From Pectinophora gossypiella (lineage: Eukaryota; Arthropoda; Insecta; Lepidoptera; Gelechiidae), in NCBI RefSeq assembly GCF_024362695.1, contig NC_065407.1, positions 4,650,001-4,714,000 of the forward strand: 64,000 bases of DNA, in the 5' to 3' direction. Below the pieces are notes generated by a model. The model saw only the letters and a list, made by a program, of their open reading frames with translations, made no database searches and had not been told where the DNA came from. Positions within the stretch are counted from its first letter, which is position 1. Every line of letters begins with the position of its first letter. This document shows, one piece after another, positions 36,624 through 49,435 of this stretch. Both the position numbers and the translations under genes were made by a program.

Positions 36624-36931
36624 AGTCTCCAGAGTAAAGCTGCTAGTCGCTCTAAGCGGTATTTACCTAGAAGTCGACTGAGGGTTTTTATTCTAACAGT
36701 ACAACTTATATGAATCCGTGATCGCCCTGTTCGAAGACTTTAGTTTGAATTCATGTTTCGATTATAGATAATAATTGATATCACGTGGTTTCCAGGATAT
36801 GTACCCGGCCAATGAGAATAGACTTGCCCCCTGTTACATGGGATTTAAACGTAGCTGGTAGTAGGCTATCTCTGCCTACCTCTTTGGGGATACAGGCGTG
36901 ATGCTATGTTATGTGTTGAGTCCTGAACTAA

Positions 36932-37137
36932 GGCCAGGCGCGCACTACAAGTTTTTCGCCGCGCGGCAAAAAAGAGCAGCGGCATAATGTCGCACTGTAA
37001 TACTGCGCCGCTGCGGTGGCTCTGCCGTCAAGTGCGCACAATTCAATTTAAAACTGTTTGGTACATAATTACAGTGCGACATTATGCCGCTGCTTTTTTC
37101 TGCCGCGCGGCGAAAAACTCGTAGTGCGCGCCTGGCC
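36932..37137. mobile_element. PIF/Harbinger-like hairpin MITE, 206 bp
   Basis: GGCCAGGCGCGCACTAC ... GTAGTGCGCGCCTGGCC with arms of about 65 bp, rich in GC unlike its surroundings, and a 3 bp TAA duplication (36929-36931, 37138-37140), as for PIF/Harbinger TWA targets. Confidence 0.88.
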
Positions 37138-37624
37138 TAAGTGGGCAGAGGGCCACGTAATCAAAGACAATTTGCAAATACTTCTGATACGAATCCGTAA
37201 GATGAATTTGTTTTTAAAATAATGTGTCTCAAGATTGGAACGTCCCAAGAACACAAATAAGGCAACCTTGCATGTGAATGCTATGAATTTGCTCAGTCCA
37301 CCCTGATACGCCATTGAGCGTAATTTGTATCAGTCTTTGTTTCTGTAAAATATAATAATAATCTCCTGTTGAAAGGCAAAATAAGATTATAAATACAATT
37401 TCAAAGGGGTCATAATCGTGTGCATTATACGTCTACATTATAACCTGGGCCACATGGAGAGTTTTTGAAAGGCACCTAAATGGAGCACTAATTTTGCGGA
37501 TAATATCGCCGGCCATTGTTTTCTCGTTAGTAATGCGTTGGTTAGACGTTGAATTAGAATATCATTAAGTTGTTCTGGATGTGCCATGATTTTACAAATT
37601 TATTTAATTTGAAGTTGATTTGAA

Positions 37625-37922
37625 GTTAACGGCCTTCGTGGTACAATGGTTGAGCGGTGGGCTGACGATCCGGAGGTCCCGGGTTCGAATCCCGGAGGGG
37701 ACATATCACAAAAATCACTTTGTGTTGATCACATTTTGGCTGATCACCTGATTGTCCAAAAAGTAAGATGATCCGTGCTTCGGAAGGAATGTTAAGCCGT
37801 TGGTCCCGGTTAAGTAAGTAGTCGTTACATGAGTCATGTCAGGGGCCTTTCGCGACTCAATAATAACCCTGACACCAGGGTTGATGAGGTTGGTAATTCA
37901 CCTCACAACCCATACGATAGAA
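37625..37922 (+). mobile_element. S1 SINE, full length
   Basis: Head with B box GGGTTCGAATCCC, core and tail, flanked by GATTTGAA at 37617-37624 and 37923-37930. Confidence 0.9.
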
Positions 37923-38546
37923 GATTTGAAATTGCTTGCTTTTGACGATTATCTCACAAATAAAGTATGAAAAATATTTTATTTTAAAACTGTCGACACC
38001 AAAATCATATTGCAAAACACTACTCGTGGGAAGCCGGGTCGCTAGTATAACATAAATAAGTCTTTAGGAAAATCTGAAGCCTTACCAGTTACGGATTTAG
38101 TGCAATTATTGCGATAACTGAAGTATTCACGATCAAAGACGAAATTGTTTTTATAAAGTAAGCCTATCCAGTACATGATAACCGCGGACGCTTGCCTCGC
38201 TATATTTGCGAATAAATTCAGGGCTCGTTCCTCTCAGAGCTTAGTATTCAATTTATATTATGAATTCATATGCTGTGGATCCTCCACCATCCCGGGCAAA
38301 TTCTGATCCTGGATAAGAAGGCCCTTGAAGGTTACACTGACGGTTCACTATAATAACACGTGTTTTATTTTTAGTGCTAGAAGTTTTGTTTGTTGTGACT
38401 TATTTTCGATTTGCCTCGTATAGCACTGAGTTGCAAAACGTTCTTTATTGTAAACATCTACCTTTCAAAAAGACACCAGAGATATTTTAAAAGCAGTCCA
38501 AACAAATTCCACTGTCATCATCCTCCAGCCCTCTTCTATTCATTTA

Positions 38547-38877
38547 CATAAACTGCCTATATACGTCCCACTGCTGGGCACAGGCCTCCCCTCAATCAAC
38601 CGAAGGGGGTATGGAGCATACTCCACCACGCTGCTCCACTGCGGGTTGGTGGAGGTGTTTTTACGGCTAACAGCTGGGACCAACGGCTTAACGTGCCCTC
38701 CGAAGCACGGAATCATCTTACTTTTTTGGACAATCAGGTGATTCAAGCCTGAAAAGTCCTTACCAAACAAAGGACAGTCTCACAAAGTGATTTCGACAAT
38801 GTCCCCATCGGGAATCGAACCCGGACCTCCAGATCGTGAGCCTAACGCTCTAACCACTAGACCACGGAGGCTGTTCC
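38547..38877 (-). mobile_element. S2 tRNA-derived SINE, full length
   Basis: On the minus strand: tRNA-like head (B box GGGTTCGATTCC-like, 38810-38825), a spacer, the shared core, then an S2-specific tail (CACCAACCCGCAGTGGAGCA ... CCCAGCAGTGGGACG) ending in GCAGTTTATG. A 9 bp perfect duplication ATTCATTTA lies at 38538-38546 and 38878-38886. This copy is the reference for S2. Confidence 0.92.
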
Positions 38878-39284
38878 ATTCATTTATATCAGCCGTATTC
38901 TCAGTACTCACACCTTTCACCACACAATCTATCTACACTTTCTTGGTTGGACTCTTACCTCTATATCCCTCCACACAAATAATTTTCACTGTGGAGACAA
39001 TAATAACTATAAAAATTAACTATAAAATCTGACAAATTTGTTTCGACCGCTTTTGCCAGAGACCAGATTGTTTTCCTACTAACTGGGTAGGAGACAAGTT
39101 TATTCCCAATCCGGCCGATGTGATTAAAACGTGCCCCAATTCTGTCAAATAAAAATGCGCTAAGTTGATAATTAACTTCTAGAAATTGATGTATACGACC
39201 AATCCGTAAGCAATGCATCGGGGGCAAATTCGGCTAGACTTCGGGCGACGTCAGAACCAGTCCATTACGAACCATTCCATTTGA

Positions 39285-39344
39285 CTCTGGAAGATGAGCT
39301 GAATCATTCCCTTTAGTATTCGTTACGATGCCACTAACACCCTT
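39285..39344. mobile_element. M1 MITE right-end scrap
   Basis: GAGCTGAATCATTCCC to CCACTAACACCCTT. Confidence 0.55.
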
Positions 39345-40202
39345 TACAAAGTGGCACATAAAGTTCTAAACTAAGGTCTTCATATCTAACAAAAGGATAA
39401 GGGTAAATGACTCTTAACTATTTAACATTTCATAAAACATAAACTATTTATTTAATGTAGGTATTAAAAGTTTAAGGATTAGGGTAAATTTTATTCGAGT
39501 CTAATCGAATAGTTGTCCAAATAACTCGCATAAGCCATCAGATTACAGTGTTAATCAAATTAATGCCTCCAATTTGCATAGTTTTCGAGTTCACAACATA
39601 AAGGCTCAACTAAATTGTTGAGTGTTAGGATTTACTAGCCTTTAAGTTAGTGGCAGCGAAGGAATGCAAGACATTATTACATTTTAATATTGTGGGTTCA
39701 AAACAAATCCCAGACTGGGCCTCTAAAAGATACTGTTAAATGTCGCATAAGAATCATAAGGCATTGTGATTCACTTATGTGAATTTATTGCCTTATTGCT
39801 TAACAGCAACTTCGTCCAGGCAACCTAAGGTTGAAAGAAATTGATATGGGTACACTTAAATACGGGACGGTGCAACACAGTAAACGCGTCTATCCCAATT
39901 CTTTATTTTAATGATATTTAATGTGATGTTTTTCTATACAATCCCATAGAATAGCTCGGATACTCCATACAAAAACCTTGTGCATACCATGGGTCGCCTA
40001 TCCGGGTGCGCGTACTCTTTAACAGTTTACGGCTTAAACCAAGCTTGTACCAAGCTCGTATTGGTGCGGGACGTAGAATGTCCCTTCTATACGTATTTAG
40101 TGATTGTTTACTCTACTCGTATTGTTTCAAATGAAAAAGTGCTGGAAAGAGTTGAAGAAAAAAAGAACCATTAATATAGAGACTAGAAACCCGGAGAGGA
40201 AA

Positions 40203-40435
40203 CATGACTGACCACCTGATACGACACAATTCGCTTATAAAAAAACAAACATCATAGAAGGAAAACTTGAAGCAAAGAGAGGAAGAGGTAGACCTAGGAG
40301 AACATTAATAAAATAAATATATATAAATATATATATAATAAAATAAATAAAGATAAGTGCAGAAGGTGAAGGATTTGGCGGGAAGAAGAGAGGTATGACG
40401 ATTACTCCACCCACAAGAATGCAGCTCTTCAATAA
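40203..40435 (+). pseudogene. Frameshifted LINE ORF2 C-terminal remnant
   Basis: One frame gives DHLIRHNSLIKK and the next frame gives IIEGKLEAKRGRGRPRRTLI, the order seen near the C-terminus of insect LINE reverse-transcriptase proteins. It is then interrupted by an AT-rich simple sequence (about 40316-40350), after which VKDLAGRREV resumes with a stop codon inside. This is a decayed copy of a LINE different from the two RTE-type scraps at 42.7 and 45.1 kb. Confidence 0.5.
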
Positions 40436-41293
40436 TGAGAGTGACAGTTTACGTAATGTTTGGTAGTGGAGCGCTGTGATGGCGTATGATTCGTACTCCC
40501 TCCAATTGTTTGAGTGAAAGCACGTGTCCAATTGCGGACTTTATACAGTAAGTACATAGCTTTTACATGTAAGTATGTTGGTAATAGTTACGATAATAAA
40601 TGTACATTAGTTCGTTGTGATAAAAGTGATACATCCCATTTATAACATCATGTAGGAAAATACATGTCTATATAATAATAGCTTTCCATTTAATCTGTTA
40701 TACAAAAGGCGGCTTTGCAAATTTTCAACATGTAAACGTTAAATAACTATTTATAACCGAGTCCCGCCGACGATGCAATTCTGGATATTTGCAACCGAAC
40801 GGTTCGAAATTGCAGCCACGCTATTAATTGCTATACCCAAAGGAACTCCTTAACACGAAACGAGAAACGTACAATTTCAAATTTGTGCGTCACTGTTCAA
40901 GGGAATGTTATGAACGGCGAATAGTTGAGAAACTTTATAAACTATTAGAAATTCTTTGATATAATAAATTGCACCTAATACAATTTGTGATTCTATAAAA
41001 TCCGTAGAGTCCAAATACCTCCACATAACCAACTCAATGCTCCATGCCCTTTCCGACTAATTGAGGGGGGGCTTGTGATTTTTGATCTTGGTGTTCTTTT
41101 TTTTGTGTATTGATATCCGTGTGGTTTCTGTCCTGTGTTGAATGTAGTGTGTGTTAAACCTGTCTGTGAGTGTCTGTGGTGTCCGGGAGTATTGAATGTT
41201 GTTTTCTTTCTTTCTTTTATAATACAGGTAATTTTGGTATGTTTTATGTTATTGATGTATTGATCACAGTTCCCAAATATAAGGATGGTCACA

Positions 41294-41610
41294 TCATCAC
41301 TACTTTAAGAGCCACACGCTTGTCGGTGTAGCATTCTCCATGCTACTTTTTAGGAAAAATAGGGCAGTGGTTACCCTCTTGCCTTCCGCCCCGCAGTGCT
41401 CTGTCTGACGCGAGTGTGATGGCGCCCAGAGTAGCTATTTCAAAGCTGTACTAGGACTCCTGTCCTCCGCCTTTGAATAGTACTGTCAGTTACTGCTGCT
41501 CTCTTTCAGGTTCCAGGTTACAGCCCCTATGACTCGCCTCTTCCGTCCTGCGTTGCCGTACCGATGGCTCCCATCCCCACTCTGCAACAAGGGTTCTACC
41601 TCATTTACAC
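41294..41610 (+). repeat. Repeat family U
   Basis: Same order as the 13.3 kb copy, with a small insertion around 41455. Confidence 0.75.
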
Positions 41611-42723
41611 CTTATAGATCTATTTATAGTTATGCGGCCGCTACTGTCGTTCTCGCATTGGACTTTACAGCCATTTTAAAAGCTGCCACAGAAACGCTGT
41701 TTGAATCATCTGATAAAGATGTAAAGGCCTGTGGATAGTTATACTCGCTCCTTGTTCAGGACGTGATTTAACAGTTTAGTCTTTGTCTAATGATCACAAT
41801 TGTCAAAAATCTTATCCAAAGTTAAAAAAGATAACTTTTTTTTTCACTTTTTTTACACATTTCAACTTATCTATGGTATTATGTTTAAAGGATGTTTTAT
41901 AGACAACTCTATCACCTGAAGGGACTTTAGGGAGAGATATTAAAATTGAAGGGAGGGAGTCCCGTCTCGAACAAGGAGCTTCGTAAATTTGAGATAGAAC
42001 TTCACTTACAGGTAAGTTCGTTTAATGTCCTAATTATTTAAGGTTTAGGTTTTTCAAAAGCAGACATTACGTCTAAGCTTAGAACTTCAGCCAACCAATT
42101 CAGTGTAAACTGCCCTATACATTCAAATTAACCTCAAAGCACAAGTAATTAATAAGTTATTACTTAACTTTCATCCACCATCCTTACAAGACCTCTAAGC
42201 TTCAGTGGAGTATAAAGCCTTTTTGCCGACCTGCTCTAAAGGCGAAAGTTCTAAGTAAAGTGGCAAGCTCCACTTGTCAACAGTAATCCCGAGGTTCATA
42301 GTTTTCCTACGAAATATACTTCGCGTTACTAACCTAGGGATTACTTGTTTATTTAAGCTCTAAAATCACCCAAAGCTAAGTGAGTGTGTCCTAGATTTGA
42401 GTAAAAGGTAAATTTTACTCAAATGTAAATTAAGTTTTAGGAGCCGTAATGTTAGAAGTTCTGTGTGGTATCTAGTCTTTATTCAGTAGTATAATATTCT
42501 GTATAATAAAAATGTAATAAGAGTTGAAACGTTTTTTGTGCAATGCTACTTTAAAGGCATCTTTACCAAGTATTTGTAACCATTATACACTGTAAGCTTC
42601 AAAAGCCTATTCAGAGTCTTGCAAAGTGCTTAATAGATTAACAGACTGGTTGCACTTAAGACCTTTTGCTTGTGGGTCGTTTCTGTGTAAGACCACAAAC
42701 ATAGAAAAAAATCTCTTTTATAA

Positions 42724-42831
42724 TTATGACGATTTGGATGCTTTCCTGGAAGGCTGGCCGGAGGAAGCACTGGAGAGAGAGTCCTGGAAGAAATGGAAAG
42801 CTTTTGCCCAGCAGTGGGACACTTTAGGCTA
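42724..42831 (+). pseudogene. RTE-type LINE ORF2 C-terminal fragment, second copy
   Basis: The last 34 codons of a longer open frame match the fragment at 45.1 kb: DDLDAFLEGWPEEAL then FAQQWDTLG and a TAG stop. The sequence before 42724 does not match, so the LINE part begins there. The Gly-Glu expected before AFAQQW is missing (WKKWKAFAQQ), a small deletion or divergence. Confidence 0.65.
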
Positions 42832-43055
42832 GATAAGATAAGAATTATGACGATTATGATTACTAATTTTGATTGAATTGAAATACGAATTAGTAAATTG
42901 ATTTAATTAAATGACTACAACAACATAACAGCATCACGCTTATGTCTCCGAAGGGAATGACTAGAGAGCATTCTAAATACCTTAATGACAGCCATTTCTG
43001 TAACACCACTCGTTTGCCTTGTCTTCAGTGCTTAGGGCTATTACCAAACCAAATG

Positions 43056-43163
43056 TCATCATCACCAGCCCATTAACGTCCCCACTGCTGGGGCGCGGGT
43101 CTTCCCTATGGATGGATAGGGAGATCGGGCCTTAAACCACCACACGGGCCCAGTGCGGATTGG
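43056..43163 (-). mobile_element. S3 SINE 3' fragment
   Basis: Matches the tail and body of the 53 kb copy (CCAGCCCATTAACGTCCCC to CCCAGTGCGGATTGG); head and core are lost by 5' truncation. Confidence 0.8.
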
Positions 43164-43661
43164 AACCAAAATCTAATGCAACTAAAACAGAACCGCCTGT
43201 TCTTACACTTGTATTTAAATCTGTTTACATTTGCATTAGCCCTTATTTCGCACGTAGTAGCCCTTAGTTCCGAAAGGATATAATGTATTTAGAGACTAAA
43301 ATACCGATATTTATGGTTGGTCATCGAAGTCTTAAATAAATAATGGGCCACCATTAATGCCAGTTGAGCAACATTAGGCCAAATCGGCAGGGAAGGATCG
43401 CCCATTCAAGTACGAACTACAATTATTGTGGACAGACTCTCTGTTAAGTGGCGTTTGAATCCTTAATGGGGGAAGGATTTGTATTTTAATGGTCCTTACA
43501 AGACCGGATAGTGGGGACGATTCATAATGGGTGTTTTAATGTGATGTAGTTGTAAGAGTTGTAGGGAAACAGTAGCCTCGAATGTGGAATTGTGGTGAGA
43601 TAAAACCATTGAATGTGTCTCTTGCTAAGACACCACCTTTGTACATAAATACACACACAAT

Positions 43662-43970
43662 TTCAGTGGTTAAGCGTTGAGCTCACAATCCGGAGGCCCC
43701 GGGTTCAAATCCCGGTGGGGACAAATCACAAAAATCACTTCGTGACCCCTAGTTTGGTTAAGACATTACAGGCTGATCACCTGATTGTCCGAAAGTAAGA
43801 TGATCCGTGTGTCGTAAGGCACGTTAAGCCGTTGGTCCCGGTTACTACTTACTGATGTAAGTATTTAGTAGTTACATGAGCCATGTCAGGGGCCTTTGGC
43901 GGCTCAGTAATAACCCTGACACCAGGGTTGATAAGGTATTCCACTACACAAACCACACGATATGAAGAAG
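43662..43970 (+). mobile_element. S1 SINE
   Basis: Starts within the A box (CAGTGGTTAAGCG), has the B box GGGTTCAAATCCC, core and CACACGATATGAAGAAG tail. No clear target duplication. Confidence 0.85.
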
Positions 43971-44694
43971 ATTTCGCGATCACAATCTCTAATGGGGAGG
44001 GCAGATTCAAGGCAGTTTCAATCTGAATACAACTTGCAGCTACTTCCGACGCGAATCGATGGTTATGATGAAAAACGCTGATAGGAGATCCGTCGGTCGC
44101 CCATGAAAATGGTTCGTCGTGTTAAAATTTACAAAATCCCTCAGTCAGATTATATGACGTGTCTGAGAAGATATACAGCTGAACGCGTGCTATGTTTTTT
44201 ATTTGCTCCTGCTCGAGCATGAAAACAGCCTAGAATTTGCAACTTTGTTTATATTATGTGAAATAACAGTTTCCATTGCACTGTATAAATAGAAGCAATG
44301 CATAAAAGCCAGTGTCACATTTCAAGCTTGTGCATAACTGAAATGCCACGAGGGACCCTGTCCATTTATCATATTGCGTACATTCAAAGTTTAAGTCTAA
44401 AGTACTCAAGCGGCCCCTAAGTTCTAGATTCAATTTCCGCCTGGGCCATATTCTGGGAACATTAACTGTCTAACTTTGTTCAGTATTGGGGCAGGTCTAA
44501 AATGCTTCCTCTATACAAACTTTCGTAAACGGCTACGTGTAGGAATAGTCAGAAATTCATGGTGGATTGGAATAGAAAGTAACCGCTTAAACTTATTACT
44601 TACGTAGGGAAACTTGTATTTTCTAATACGAAATATGCCCCTCAGGTAATAGATTATTATTTCGTTATAGTAATCATGATACATTAGCTATATA

Positions 44695-44750
44695 TATTAT
44701 ATTCAACCGATTGATTGAGGGGAGGCCTGTGGCCAGTATTGGGACGTATA
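44695..44750 (+). mobile_element. S2 SINE 3' fragment, split by an M1 MITE
   Basis: GATTGAGGGGAGGCCTG to GGGACGTATA is S2; TGTAGGCTGTTTAAG after 44830 is its continuation. Confidence 0.75.
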
Positions 44751-44830
44751 CAGTGTGTTAGTGATATCGTACCGAATACTGAGGGAGATGATTCGACTCA
44801 TGATTCTGAGTTAATACCACTAATATTCTG
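44751..44830. mobile_element. M1 MITE, internally deleted, in S2
   Basis: 80 bp between TA at 44749-44750 and 44831-44832; the two ends are kept and the middle is lost. Confidence 0.7.
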
Positions 44831-45122
44831 TATGTAGGCTGTTTAAGTTGTAGGTATATTATAAATGTAATACGTAATTATTTTATACAATTAGAACTTT
44901 ATCTTTTCGATACATCTTCACACAAACTGACTTTGAAAAGTTTGAAAGAATTATTGATTGAGAGAGAGAGAAAATTTTAATGTTTATTCAACAAATTACA
45001 TGATTGTGGATGAAGTTTGCGCATATATAGATTATATATAGAAGCCCAAGGACAAGCACAATATACTTTCCAGAGGTCAATTTTAATTATTTACCGTGAT
45101 AACTGAACTCCACACACATTGA

Positions 45123-45281
45123 GTGCCTCATGACGGGTACAGGCCTCGTGGCAGACCTCGAAAGAGATGGCGTGACGACTTAGACGCTTGCCGGAGGGAC
45201 TGGCCGGAATACGCACAGGACCGCGAAAAATGGAAAGAGGAAGGGGAGGCCTTTGCCCAGCAGTGGGATCTTGTAGGCTAG
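45123..45281 (+). pseudogene. RTE-type LINE ORF2 C-terminal fragment
   Basis: A 52-codon open frame ends in TAG at 45279-45281. It contains GRPRKRWRDDLDA and GEAFAQQWDLVG, the basic and tryptophan-rich C-terminus that I recall from endonuclease-reverse-transcriptase proteins of insect LINEs. The frame is closed upstream by TGA at 45120-45122, so only the extreme 3' end of the coding region was kept, as expected for a 5'-truncated retroposon. Confidence 0.7.
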
Positions 45282-45713
45282 ATTAGATAAGATTGGAACT
45301 GAACTCCACGCGGTCAAAGTGGAAATAACTCACACTGCTTTAAGAAAATCTGAAGATAAAAATTGCAAAGTTATAACTAACGAAATAATGTATATCCAAA
45401 AAATGGGGCGTCCTTAAACTGTAAATTACAGTAGCACTCCCCTTGAGGTCCCGACAAGCCGGAATTAAAACTGAATATTTCATAGACAACCCATCGCACG
45501 GATCAGTTTGTTTTAACTTTACATTTATTGCTCGCTACATTGTTTGAACTGGATAAAATATTAATAGAATATCTCATGAACGGACGGCTTCTCTTTGGGG
45601 CTAAGAACATACAGAAACTAACTCAAGCGGATAATTCCTATCAGACTATACATCACAGTCGTTATAAGATTATTTGCATGGTCTAGTATCGAAGCAATGA
45701 GAATTATTTGAAT

Positions 45714-46304
45714 GAGGGGTTCCAGCCTACGTTCCACAAAAATAATATAGATGGCGCTGTACAGATTTGCCTTCGTTAAACTATTTTTGGGGACCCGCGA
45801 TCATGGCACTTGCAACAGTGTCGCAATATCGGGAGTCTCATATCCCTGCTTTAAACGCGGTATGAACCCGTTATTATGTGTTTTAATTATTTTTGGGGAT
45901 GTATGATGAACCTAGTTATTACAGCCAGATACGGCCACGAGCATTAATATGTATACACTTTGGTACCATGTCACATTAACTTTTTTGACAAATTCAACTG
46001 TAAGTCTCATTAAGTTAATGTCAAATATGTTAGTGCGACAGACTCCTAAAGTGGGTACATTCAACATTGTATTGCTCATGACTGTACAGCACATCTTCCG
46101 CCCATTATGATTCTGATCAAAATAAAGAGAAGCAATATAGGCAATCGCAATATAAGCAATCGCTTTAAGCGATAAGGCCGCCATTTGCCATGTACTTAGT
46201 TAAGAGTCTTTTTGTAATTATTTCTAAAATAGATAATTATCGCGTTAATTCTGAACAGCGCCATTTGCATTTTATTTGGGTAACCTAGAGGTCCTTCATT
46301 GAGT
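45714..46304 (-). mobile_element. M5 element with nested M2 and a LINE tail
   Basis: Ends AATGAGGGGTTCCAGCCTAC and AGAGGTCCTTCATT; the internal part (CCGCCCATTATGATTCTGAT) is in reverse orientation to the 20.3 kb copy. It contains M2 (45933-46084) and a GCTTTAAGCGATAAGGCCGC stretch that I recall from RTE-type 3' ends. Confidence 0.75.
45933..46084 (+). mobile_element. M2 MITE inserted in an M5 element
   Basis: CGGCCACGAGCATTAATATG ... TTGCTCATGACTG with TA on both sides (45931-45932, 46085-46086); M5 sequence continues on each side. Confidence 0.85.
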
Positions 46305-46831
46305 AATGCAGCAATTTCCCGCCATTTTTATAACGAAGTCCTTGCCTTTGTTTTGTAATAATTATACGGTTGTAATAGTTTCTAGTGCCTGAAATGTGTG
46401 TATGTGTACCGGATTGAACGTTTCATAGCTACACGTATCTACCTATACATTTTAAATTAAACAAAACTCGACTCTCAAAATCAAGGCTTATATTTCTACG
46501 GTGCCCTTATACAAGTTACTAACGATTATGACAATCCGCGGTCACTGTGGTAAAACATAATAACACATAACATAACCATCTTTATTGAACATAGTATTAC
46601 AATTTTTCATTAATAAAAATACAAACAACTATAATATTGACCAATTACTCTAGTTAAGCGGCGGTCCCTGGACTAAGCTCAGCTTCTATCGCAGGGGCCA
46701 GAGTACGATTTCCTATGTTAGAATTTACAAAATGGACACACGGACAGAGTACAGAGCACTATGAAAAATTATAACTGCTTACAAAAAACAGGTTTAAAAA
46801 AAACAGGGGCAGGGGCATGGGCTTAAAAATA

Positions 46832-46996
46832 CAGGGTATTAGTGACATCGTAGGGAAACCATAATTCTGAGTTGATATCAAGTGGAATTTTAGTCGCAAA
46901 AGTATGGAATTGTAAAAACTAAAAAAAAAACATTAGCTTAGAATCATGGTCTGAATCATCACCTTTAGTCGTTACGATGTCACTAAAATCACTGTC
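46832..46996. mobile_element. M1 MITE, degraded
   Basis: CAGGGTATTAGTGACATCG ... CGTTACGATGTCACTAA; small deletions in both arms. Confidence 0.7.
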
Positions 46997-48515
46997 ACTG
47001 TCGTTTGTCATAATCGTTTGCAACTCTGCTAACGCCCCGAGTCTCCCGTCCGTCACAAAAATTATGATGACAGGTGATAGAGACATCACATATTATTATA
47101 ATATTGACCTGTCATATTAGAAAGGACATAATTCCACAGACTGCCACGGAAAAGTAACCAGCTGAACGCGCACTATGTTTTTTATTCCATCCCATTCCAG
47201 CATAGAAGCAACTGAATAAATATTAATGTAACATTTCTAGAAAATTCTTGCCTTCTCAGTAAAATGGCAGAAACTGTGTAAAATGGTAGAAAATGTGTTT
47301 TGCTCGCATGAAAACAGTTCGATTGTAAGAGTATCGGTTTTCTCGCACTTAGCTTGCGTTTTCAAGCCAATGTGTTGCTGTTTTTATTGCAGCAAACGAT
47401 GTGAATTTGCAAGCTATTCGTAGCCAATGCATTATTATTTGGTGAGCAGTTTTTGTTCTTTGGATTGTTTTAAAACTACAATTCGCTAGCCTTTATTGTT
47501 TTGGAACTTTCTTTTACTTTCTTTATTCGTTTTCTATCGTGTGGGCAAGGAAGACCAATCTCAGCAACGCTAGTGGTAGGGTTATTAATGAGCCGTACGA
47601 CTACGTACTTATATCAGTCGGTAGGTCAGGTAGTAACCGAGACCAGCGGCTTTATTTTTAATCAGCCAATGTTTGCGATGGAAATGGCACAGGGCACTTT
47701 TGAATCTTGTCTTTTCTTTGACAGTATACTCACTTATGTTAGTAATGAACTACATAGCTATGAGTGTTTGTTAGACATTTCTGAGAAATTAATTTATTAA
47801 CTAACGGCAAACTATTCTGTAGATAGGTTACTACTTTACACATTACAACACATTATTCAGCACTTTGCTACTGATTACACTAGTATACATGGTAAATACC
47901 AGAAAAAACAATTCTACAATATGCCTGCAACTCCAACAGTGCGGAACATATTAAGAAACAGCGTTGGTTTTAAAATATAAACTTGTCTCAAGACTTTCAC
48001 AGATTTTCTAGCTTTACCACACGTAATGAACTCCCAGCGATATGTTTTAATTACGAGAGAAACCACGTAAATAAAATGGAACTGAATGAACTAAAGCGTG
48101 TATACACAGAGACTAAGCGGGGCTGGAGCGTTTCTCGAAAGGCGAGTTTTGTGCGCGGAGCCTTCAGGACTTTAAGCCGCGTACAGGCATCGCGAGCGTG
48201 TGTCGCGAATGGTTCGTCACGCATGTTTCAACCTGAGACATATGACGGTACATTTATGCGTGCGTCCCGAACGACATATGCTCAAGCTGGGCACGCAATG
48301 CACGGTGTTCGTCAGTAGAAAAATGGTTTCGACAGGAGAAGACCTGCAAAATACGAAATACCGTCATTAGGACACGATGACATAATGACATACCGACTGG
48401 TAGCTGCTGATAGTGTCGAGTTTACAAAAATGCGGAATCGCTGACTTAGCGGCGTACAGTGTGACATCGGAACGACCGCCGTTATCATGCTCATGTGGCT
48501 ATGTAACAGCTCTAC
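46997..48515. other. No gene recognised
   Basis: CAGCTGAACGCG and GCTATGTTTTTTATT-type words near 47160 recur near 44175, so a diverged repeat is shared. The 111-codon frame at 47983 lacks family features. Confidence 0.4.
47530..47652 (-). mobile_element. S1 SINE 3' fragment
   Basis: Only the tail and part of the core are left, diverged, on the minus strand. Confidence 0.6.
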
Positions 48516-48525
48516 ATCTGCAGAA

Positions 48526-48811
48526 CAGCCTCCGCGATCCGGTGGATGAGCGTTGTACTCACAATCCGGAGGTCCCGGGATCGAATCCCGGTGGGGAAAA
48601 AATACAAAAATCACTTTGTGATCCCTAGTTTGGACATTACAGGCTGATCACTTGACGTCCAAAAATTAAGATGATCCGCGTTTCGGAAGGCATATTAAGC
48701 TGTTGGTCCCAGTTATTGCTTACTGATGTAAGTACGTAGTCGTTACATGAGTCATGTCAGGGGCCTATAGCGGCTCAGTAATAACCCTCATAATCTTCAC
48801 CATAGAAGAAG
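48526..48811 (+). mobile_element. S1 SINE, full length
   Basis: Head, core and CATAGAAGAAG tail with a 10 bp perfect duplication ATCTGCAGAA at 48516-48525 and 48812-48821. Confidence 0.9.
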
Positions 48812-49097
48812 ATCTGCAGAATTGAGGCCACTTCCCGCGGCGTTCTGGCAATGATGATTTCTTCCTTGCTCGGACTTTTACCCATGTTGACGTCGATTTA
48901 TTTATCATCAGTCCATTACTTCATGACCAGTTACTGTACACTCGATCTAATTTTTGCACTGGTTCCAATGGCAGGCCGTAGCAGGCTGTGGCAAGGGTTG
49001 CCATGTGGTGCTGGGGCTTGAAGGAGATTGTTCAAAATAATAAGTCCTTTGGATATCGGGATACACGTGTTTATCAAGATACGGTAACGCAGTATGC

Positions 49098-49435
49098 TGT
49101 CATCATCATCATCATTTCCCTAGCATTATCCTGTTTTTGACAGGACCCGCTTACTTAACCTGAAGATTTGACAGATCCGGATTTTTACAGAAGCGACTGC
49201 CTGTCGACCTTCCAACCCGCATAGGGAAAACCAGCCCAATACAGATTAGGTCGCATACGTGGGCTGACGTAAATTGACATGAATGTGGGCTTCCTCGCAA
49301 TGTTTTCCTTCACTGCTGCGCACGTGATAATCATTTATGATCCAAACATGAATTCGAGGTTTAAGCCTGTGCTGGATTCGAACCTACGACCTCAAAGTAA
49401 GAGGCAAGCGTTCTACCAACTGGGCTACCACGGTA
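49098..49435 (-). mobile_element. S4 SINE, full length, with CAT-repeat tail
   Basis: The element's 3' end is the CATCATCATCATCAT run (ATG on the minus strand), then the tail, body and tRNA-like head to GGGCTACCACGG. Confidence 0.85.

Larger units (their letters stand above)
39345..42723. other. No gene; LINE remnants and U only
   Basis: Other than the 40.2 kb LINE remnant and U at 41.3 kb, nothing is recognised. Confidence 0.45.

Noticed and set aside
47983..48318. 111-codon plus-strand gene
   Set aside because: No recognised domain, no splice or poly(A) context, and S1 sequence starts soon after.
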